Assembly (NCBI GenBank): GCA_946482375.1
Contig: CAMLRH010000178.1
Coordinates: 1-5,795 of the forward strand
Direction of reading: 5' to 3'
From: an uncultured Caulobacteraceae bacterium
GTDB lineage: Bacteria > Pseudomonadota > Alphaproteobacteria > Caulobacterales > Caulobacteraceae
DNA length: 5,795 nt
The position numbers and the translations under genes are program-made. Shown piece by piece: positions 1-3,763 of this stretch (within the stretch, counting starts at the first letter, position 1; each line of letters opens with the position of its first letter). The notes below the pieces were generated by a model, which saw only the letters and a program-made list of their open reading frames with translations, searched no databases and was not told the origin of the DNA.

Positions 1-251
1 GGATCGGCGGCCTGAGAGGGGCTCGCCCACGTGATCACCAGGCGCGTCGGCGGCGTGACCTCGACCACCTTGCCGACCACCTGGACCGTGCGCTGCTCGT
101 TGGCGCGCACGTGCTGCCAGTCCGATCCGGGCTTCCAGTCGGAGACGTTCTCGTGGCCCCAGTAGCGCCGCGCGATCTCCGGCTTCGTGATGGCCTCGAA
201 CACCTTTTCGGGCGTCGAGCGGATGTAGGTCACATAGACGAAGCGGCTCAT
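1..251 (-). CDS. SRPBCC / AHSA1-type protein, N-terminal 83 codons (cut by left edge)
   Basis: This is the N-terminal part of a START-like (SRPBCC) fold protein of the AHSA1 type, a small soluble family with a hydrophobic ligand pocket. Translation starts MSRFVYVTYIRSTPEKVFEA. Family hallmarks visible here are the opening strand followed by a 'TPEKVFEAIT' helix (residues 13-22), the 'YWGHENVSDWKPGSDW' stretch (30-45), and the strand-rich 'VVGKVVEVTPPTRLVITW' segment (58-75). The family is usually about 140-160 residues, so roughly half is missing. The ATG overlaps the stop of the upstream ArsR-type gene as ATGA, and an AGGA motif lies 9 nt before the ATG, so translation is probably coupled. 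ArsR-SRPBCC pairs are common in bacteria. The repressor is presumed to control its partner, but the ligand and reaction are usually unknown and cannot be read here. Confidence 0.9.
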   Translation of the reverse strand, partial: MSRFVYVTYIRSTPEKVFEAITKPEIARRYWGHENVSDWKPGSDWQHVRANEQRTVQVVGKVVEVTPPTRLVITWASPSQAAD

Positions 252-559
252 GTCTCCAGTTCCTTCTTCAGCGCCACCAGGGCCTCTACGCGGGCCTTTT
301 CGAACTTGCCGATCCAGCGGTCGGCGATCTCGGCGATGGGCACGGGATTGAGGTAGTGCAGCTTCTCGCGCCCGCGCCGCATCGTCGTCACCAACCCAGC
401 TTCCGCGAGGATGGTGAGGTGCTTGGTCACCGCCTGCCGGCTCATCGCCATGCCTTCGGTGAGTTCGCCGAGGGTCTGGCCGTTCCGCTCGAACAGCCGG
501 TCCAGCAACGCACGGCGGCTTGCGTCGGCCAGCGCGCGAAAGACCAGGTCGGCGTCCAT
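248..559 (-). CDS. ArsR-family winged-helix transcriptional repressor
   Basis: This 103-residue protein is of typical ArsR/SmtB length. It opens with MDADLVFRALADASRRALLD, the usual first helix of the SRPBCC-linked ArsR subgroup, which supports the ATG at 559. The helix-turn-helix spans about residues 28-53, with recognition helix 'SRQAVTKHLTILA' (40-52), followed by the wing 'RRGREKLHYL' (61-70) and a C-terminal dimerisation helix. There is no cysteine anywhere, so the ELCxC metal site of ArsR and CadC is absent and it is unlikely to be a classical thiol metal sensor. It is first in a two-gene operon with the SRPBCC gene. No Shine-Dalgarno precedes the ATG, which fits the near-leaderless transcript predicted from the promoter. 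It probably represses its own operon through the inverted repeat at 577-592. The inducer is unknown. Confidence 0.93.
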   Translation of the reverse strand: MDADLVFRALADASRRALLDRLFERNGQTLGELTEGMAMSRQAVTKHLTILAEAGLVTTMRRGREKLHYLNPVPIAEIADRWIGKFEKARVEALVALKKELET

Positions 560-569
560 GTCAGGTAAC

Positions 570-599
570 TAGATAGGCAACCGTTTGGTTGCGAGTCAA
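570..599 (-). promoter_or_regulatory. Sigma70-type promoter of the arsR-SRPBCC operon
   Basis: Read on the minus strand, a -35 hexamer TTGACT (599-594) is followed by an 18-bp spacer (593-576) and a -10 hexamer TATCTA (575-570). Transcription would be expected to start near 563, only about 4 nt before the ATG at 559. The mRNA would then be leaderless or nearly so, consistent with the lack of a ribosome binding site. Leaderless mRNAs are well known in Caulobacter. The assignment is from the sequence only. Confidence 0.65.
577..592. promoter_or_regulatory. Candidate ArsR operator (perfect inverted repeat in promoter spacer)
   Basis: GCAACC-GTTT-GGTTGC is a perfect 6-bp inverted repeat with a 4-bp centre. 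It fills 16 of the 18 bases between the -35 and -10 hexamers of the arsR promoter. A dimeric winged-helix repressor bound here would block RNA polymerase, so autoregulation by the adjacent ArsR-type protein is the simplest reading. The symmetry and placement are seen directly; binding by this protein is inferred. Confidence 0.65.
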
Positions 600-619
600 G
601 ACCGCTAAAATCCGCTCAT

Positions 620-677
620 CCCCGCGAAGGCGGGGACCCAAGCGGCGATTCAGCTTGGACCCCCGCCTTCGCGGGGG
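620..677. repeat. REPIN-like palindromic element, copy 1 (end of helicase gene and intergenic)
   Basis: Arms 620-642 and 654-676 are inverted copies matching at 21 of 23 positions around an 11-nt centre. Each arm is also a hairpin by itself: CCCCGC/GCGGGG around GAAG (620-635), and CCCCCGC/GCGGGGG around CTTC (660-677). Two hairpins in inverted orientation is the layout of a REP doublet (REPIN). The left arm begins TCATCCC and ends GGGACCCA, words shared with copy 2 at 4396-4493. The right arm encodes the last residues of the helicase and the centre holds its stop codon. No U-rich run directly follows the hairpin on the minus strand, so it is not a canonical terminator, although it may still insulate the arsR promoter from upstream transcription. 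Mobilisation by a RAYT transposase elsewhere in the genome is inference. Confidence 0.85.
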
Positions 678-3472
678 CGATCGGAAGAAAGGAAGTCAGC
701 CGTCGCCTCGATGGCCTCGACCAGACTGACCCGCTGCAACTCCACCCCCTCCGGCAGGCCTGAGAACAGCCGCGTCGGGGCGGCGGGGTCGAGCATGACG
801 AAGACGCCCTTGTCGTCCTCGCGGCGGATGAGGCGGCCGAAGGCCTGGGCAATGCGGGCCCGCGCAATGGAGTCGTCGTAGGTCTTGCCGCCGAAGCGCG
901 TCCGGCGAGCCTTGTGCAGGATGTCGGGGCGCGGCCAGGGCATGCGGTCGAAGACCAGCAGGCGCAGCGAGCGACCCGGCACATCGACCCCGTCGCGCAC
1001 GGCGTCGGTGCCGAGCAGACAGGCGTCCTCCTCGGCGCGGAAGATGTCGACCAGCGCGCCGACCTCCAGCGGATCGACGTGCTGGGCGTAGAGGGCGAGG
1101 CCCTTGTCGGCCAGGGGCGCGGCGATCTTCTCGTGCACCGCGCGCAGGCGGCGGATGGCGGTGAAGAGGCCGAGCCCCCCTCCCCCCGCCGCCAGGAACA
1201 GCTCGCGCATGGCGGCGGCGACCTGCCGCGGGTCCTCCCGGCCGACGTCGGTGACGACGAAGGCGCGGGCGTTCTTCGCGTAATCGAAGGGCGAGGCGAC
1301 GCGCAGGGTCTTCGGCCGGTCCGGCAGTCGGGCGGCTCCGGTGCGCATTTCGGCGAGCGCGAAGGGGTCGTCGAGCGTGGAGTCGGCCAAGGTCGCGCTC
1401 GTCACCAGCACCCCGTGCGAGGGCGCGATGACGGCGGCGGTCAGCGGCTCGGTCGGATCGACCCAGTGACGGCGGCAGGCGGCGTCGACGACGCGGCCGT
1501 ACAGGAAGGTGGCGTCGAACCAGTCGACGAAGTCGGGGTCGTCCTCGGCGTCCTCGTCGATGGCGCGCAGCATCGAGCGCCAGGCCGGCAGCGTCATCCG
1601 CGCGCGCCGGTCGAGACCGCGCAGCGCCCCTTCGATGCGGGCGCGTTCGGATTGGGCCAGCGTCTCGGCGTCTTCGTCGAGCACGTCCTCCAGATGGCGC
1701 GCCAGCGCCAGCAGCGGGGCCTCGACGGCGGCGAGCGCGCGGGCGGCCTCGCCGGCGGTTTCGCGGACGAGGTCGATGGCGGGACGCGCGGCGCATTCCA
1801 TGCCGACCTCGGAGGGCGTGGTGCGGGCGCGGAGCTGCTCGAGGACGGCGACGAGGAAGCCTTCGATCGGCCCCATCGGGTTCACCTGGCCGTCGGGCGG
1901 AGCGATGCGGCCGGACCAGCCTTCCCCGGGCAGGACCGAGGCGGCGCGGACGGCATCCTGCAGAGCGCGGCGGGCGTCTTCGCGGTCGCCGAGCACGTCC
2001 ATCAGCCGAGCTTCGAGCCCCCTGCCCCGGCGGCCGCGGCCTTCGGGACCGCGGATCCAGCGGCGGAGTTCCGCAGCCTCGGCGCCCGACAGCGCGGCGG
2101 CGAAGGCGCTGTCGGCGGCATCGAACAGGTGGTGGCCCTCGTCGAAGACGATGCGCTTGAGGGAAGTCGTCTCGATGTCGCCCTTCAGCCCCCGCGCGGC
2201 GCGGGCGCCGTCGAAGGCGGCTTGGGTCAGCACCAGCGCGTGGTTGGCGATGACGATGTCGGCGCGTTTCGAGCCGCGGATCGCCTTTTCGATGAAGCAG
2301 GCGCGGTAGTGGATGCAGCCGGCGTGGACGCACTCGCCGCGCCGGTCGACGAGGTTGGCCGGGCTGGCCTGGGCAGCGGGGGAGATCGCGAAGAGGCCCG
2401 GCAGCCAGGCCGGGAAGTCGCCGCCGGTCATGTCGCCGTCGCGGGTGGCGCGGGCCCAGCGGGCGGCCAGCCCCAGCCCGATCAGATCGCCGTTCCCGAG
2501 CTGCGCCCCGTGCGTCTGCTCCTGGAAGTTCAGCAGGCAGAGGTAGTTCTCGCGGCCCTTCCTCACCACCGCCTTGCGGGCGCGCACGGCCGGGTCGGGG
2601 AAGACCGAGTGGCTTTCGCGCTCGATCTGGCGTTGGAGGGCGCGGGTGTAGGTCGAGACCCACACCGCCGGGCCGTTGGCCTCGGCCCACAGCGAGGCGG
2701 GCGCGAGGTAGCCCAGCGTCTTGCCGGTGCCGGTGCCGGCCTCGGCCAGCATCATGCGGGGTTCGCCTTCGCGGTCGCGGGGCTGGAAGGCGAACGCCGT
2801 CTCGGCGGCGAACACCGCCTGCATCGGCCGCGCCTCATCGAGGCCGGAGCGTTGCAGCAGGGTCTTCAGCCGCTCGGCCGCGTCGTCGGGCTCGATGGGC
2901 TTCGTGCCGGGTTCGCCGGGCGGCGCGGCGTCCTCCCACTCCGGTACGCGGCTCCAGACGTCGAGACCCGAGCCGTGCGGCTGGCGGCGCAGCGGCTGCG
3001 AACGCAGCGCCCCGATCACCGCCGGACCCCAGGCCCAGCCGGCGCGGGCCAGCGTCTCGGCGGTAGCGAGCGCCTCTTCCCGGGTCGGGAACGGGTTCTC
3101 CGCCAGTTCGCCCAGCAGGATGGCGCAGACCTCGCGCAGGATTTCAGCCTGCGCCGCCGCCCCCTTCGGCTCCGGCAATCCCAGCGCCAAGGCGAGCCCC
3201 GCCGCCGACGGCGCCGTGAACCGCGCCGGGAGCACGAAGGCGTAGAGCTCCAGCGCATCGAACATCCGGGGCGAGCGCGGCGGCGCGTGCATGCCCAGCC
3301 GACGCGCTGTCATCGCCGCATGCGCCAGCAGCACCGGCCCCTGCTCGAACAGGTCGCGCGCCGCGGGCGGCCTGATTTCCCGCGCCCCCTCCCCGTCCGC
3401 CGCCGCGGCCTTCGGCCCAGGCAGCACGACGAGCGCGGTCGCAAGATCGAGTGTCGAGGAAAGCGCGTTCAC
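650..3472 (-). CDS. XPD/DinG-type Fe-S ATP-dependent DNA helicase (COG1199 type)
   Basis: This 940-residue superfamily 2 helicase probably unwinds DNA 5'->3' during repair or replication-fork restart, as DinG and YoaA do. Visible motifs are Walker A AEAGTGTGKT (243-252), DEGH box (444-447), TSAT motif III (691-694), motif V GTDAVRDGVDVPG (821-833) and motif VI QAFGRLIRR (876-884). Four cysteines, C312, C381, C386 and C392, lie between motifs I and II; the last three are spaced 5 and 6 apart as in E. coli DinG, indicating a 4Fe-4S domain. Residues 1-200 precede the helicase core and resemble a DnaQ-like exonuclease that has lost its acidic residues. The start chosen is GTG at 3472: GAGG lies 5 nt upstream, overlapping the stop of the preceding small gene. 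The open frame continues upstream to 3655 but would overlap that gene with an Arg-rich, unlikely sequence. The last residues (about 932-940) are encoded by a palindromic repeat. Confidence 0.92.
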   Translation of the reverse strand: MNALSSTLDLATALVVLPGPKAAAADGEGAREIRPPAARDLFEQGPVLLAHAAMTARRLGMHAPPRSPRMFDALELYAFVLPARFTAPSAAGLALALGLPEPKGAAAQAEILREVCAILLGELAENPFPTREEALATAETLARAGWAWGPAVIGALRSQPLRRQPHGSGLDVWSRVPEWEDAAPPGEPGTKPIEPDDAAERLKTLLQRSGLDEARPMQAVFAAETAFAFQPRDREGEPRMMLAEAGTGTGKTLGYLAPASLWAEANGPAVWVSTYTRALQRQIERESHSVFPDPAVRARKAVVRKGRENYLCLLNFQEQTHGAQLGNGDLIGLGLAARWARATRDGDMTGGDFPAWLPGLFAISPAAQASPANLVDRRGECVHAGCIHYRACFIEKAIRGSKRADIVIANHALVLTQAAFDGARAARGLKGDIETTSLKRIVFDEGHHLFDAADSAFAAALSGAEAAELRRWIRGPEGRGRRGRGLEARLMDVLGDREDARRALQDAVRAASVLPGEGWSGRIAPPDGQVNPMGPIEGFLVAVLEQLRARTTPSEVGMECAARPAIDLVRETAGEAARALAAVEAPLLALARHLEDVLDEDAETLAQSERARIEGALRGLDRRARMTLPAWRSMLRAIDEDAEDDPDFVDWFDATFLYGRVVDAACRRHWVDPTEPLTAAVIAPSHGVLVTSATLADSTLDDPFALAEMRTGAARLPDRPKTLRVASPFDYAKNARAFVVTDVGREDPRQVAAAMRELFLAAGGGGLGLFTAIRRLRAVHEKIAAPLADKGLALYAQHVDPLEVGALVDIFRAEEDACLLGTDAVRDGVDVPGRSLRLLVFDRMPWPRPDILHKARRTRFGGKTYDDSIARARIAQAFGRLIRREDDKGVFVMLDPAAPTRLFSGLPEGVELQRVSLVEAIEATADFLSSDRPREGGGPS

Positions 3473-3482
3473 CTTGGCCTCA
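3473..3482 (-). promoter_or_regulatory. Ribosome binding site deciding the helicase GTG start
   Basis: On the minus strand the sequence is TGAGGCCAAG followed by GTG. GAGG overlaps the TGA stop of the 68-residue upstream gene and sits 5 nt before the GTG. This supports the GTG at 3472 and suggests that ribosomes ending the small gene reinitiate on the helicase. Confidence 0.65.
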
Positions 3483-3686
3483 GCGCTTCGGCACGTAGTT
3501 CGGGTTTGGCACGAATGCCCCGACAATCTTACCGTCCGGTCCGACCTTCCAGGCGCCGACGATGGCTTCCGGGGGCACCGCTTCCTCGGACCGGTACTCG
3601 CCCTCGATACGATAGACCCAACCGTTGGCGTTGGCGGCTGCCTCCTCCACCTCACCCGAGTGTGGCTTGATCGACTCGGAGTTCAT
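3480..3686 (-). CDS. Small conserved-looking protein of unknown function (68 aa)
   Basis: The protein begins MNSESIKPHSGEVEEA and ends PNPNYVPKR. I do not assign it to a named family. The N-terminal 20 residues are polar and probably flexible. The rest, 'GWVYRIEGEY', 'VPPEAIVGAWKVGPDGKIVG' and 'AFVPNPNYVP', looks like a compact beta-rich domain with conserved-type Trp, Tyr, Gly and Pro positions. No signal peptide, membrane segment or cysteine is present, so it should be cytosolic. The ATG at 3686 is preferred because GGAG lies 5 nt upstream; an in-frame TTG at 3698 would overlap that site. It is the first gene of an apparent two-gene operon: its stop is 7 nt before the helicase GTG and overlaps the helicase ribosome binding site. 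That coupling makes a link with the helicase plausible but unproven. Confidence 0.8.
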   Translation of the reverse strand: MNSESIKPHSGEVEEAAANANGWVYRIEGEYRSEEAVPPEAIVGAWKVGPDGKIVGAFVPNPNYVPKR

Positions 3687-3763
3687 GGGCCCTCCCAACG
3701 TTCACCCGATTCCGATACCCCGCTTCGTAGTGAAACGGAACGGGAACATGCTATAGGCGAGAA
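3687..3763. promoter_or_regulatory. Divergent intergenic region between the two helicase transcription units
   Basis: These 77 bp must hold the start signals for the minus-strand small gene/helicase unit and for the plus-strand Lhr-type helicase. On the minus side the clear element is the GGGAGGG ribosome binding site at 3696-3690; no convincing minus promoter hexamers were found. On the plus side there is a candidate promoter, described separately. No SOS-box-like (LexA) palindrome was recognised. Confidence 0.6.
3730..3757 (+). promoter_or_regulatory. Candidate promoter of the Lhr-type helicase
   Basis: A -35-like GTGAAA (3730-3735), a 16-bp spacer and a -10-like TATAGG (3752-3757) precede the ATG at 3764. 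The -10 sits in GCTATAGG, which resembles the GCTANA form of the Caulobacter housekeeping -10. A start 7 nt downstream would fall at about the A of the ATG, giving a leaderless mRNA. Only a weak AGGCGA-like sequence precedes the ATG, in keeping with this. Both hexamers match consensus at about 4 of 6 positions. Confidence 0.4.

Noticed and set aside
607..677. Palindrome plus TTTT (607-610) as an intrinsic terminator for the helicase
   Set aside because: The T run is only four bases and lies about 10 bases past the hairpin. The structure fits the repeat family better, though partial termination cannot be excluded.
696..2690. A 664-codon minus-strand open frame overlapping the Fe-S helicase in another frame
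   Set aside because: Its translation is almost entirely Arg, Pro, Gly and Ala, typical of an out-of-frame reading of GC-rich codons.
3473..3655. Upstream extension of the Fe-S helicase by 61 codons to 3655
   Set aside because: The extra segment overlaps the small gene, is rich in Arg, Pro and Ser, and has no domain character. The GTG at 3472 has a proper ribosome binding site.
914..3670. A 918-codon open frame on the plus strand opposite the Fe-S helicase
   Set aside because: It mirrors the codon pattern of the real minus-strand gene in high-GC DNA. Its translation is Gly/Arg/Ala-rich with no recognisable domain, while the minus strand shows a full set of helicase motifs.
3480..3698. TTG start at 3698 for the small protein (72 residues)
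   Set aside because: The ATG at 3686 has GGAG 5 nt upstream; starting at the TTG would place that site inside the coding region.
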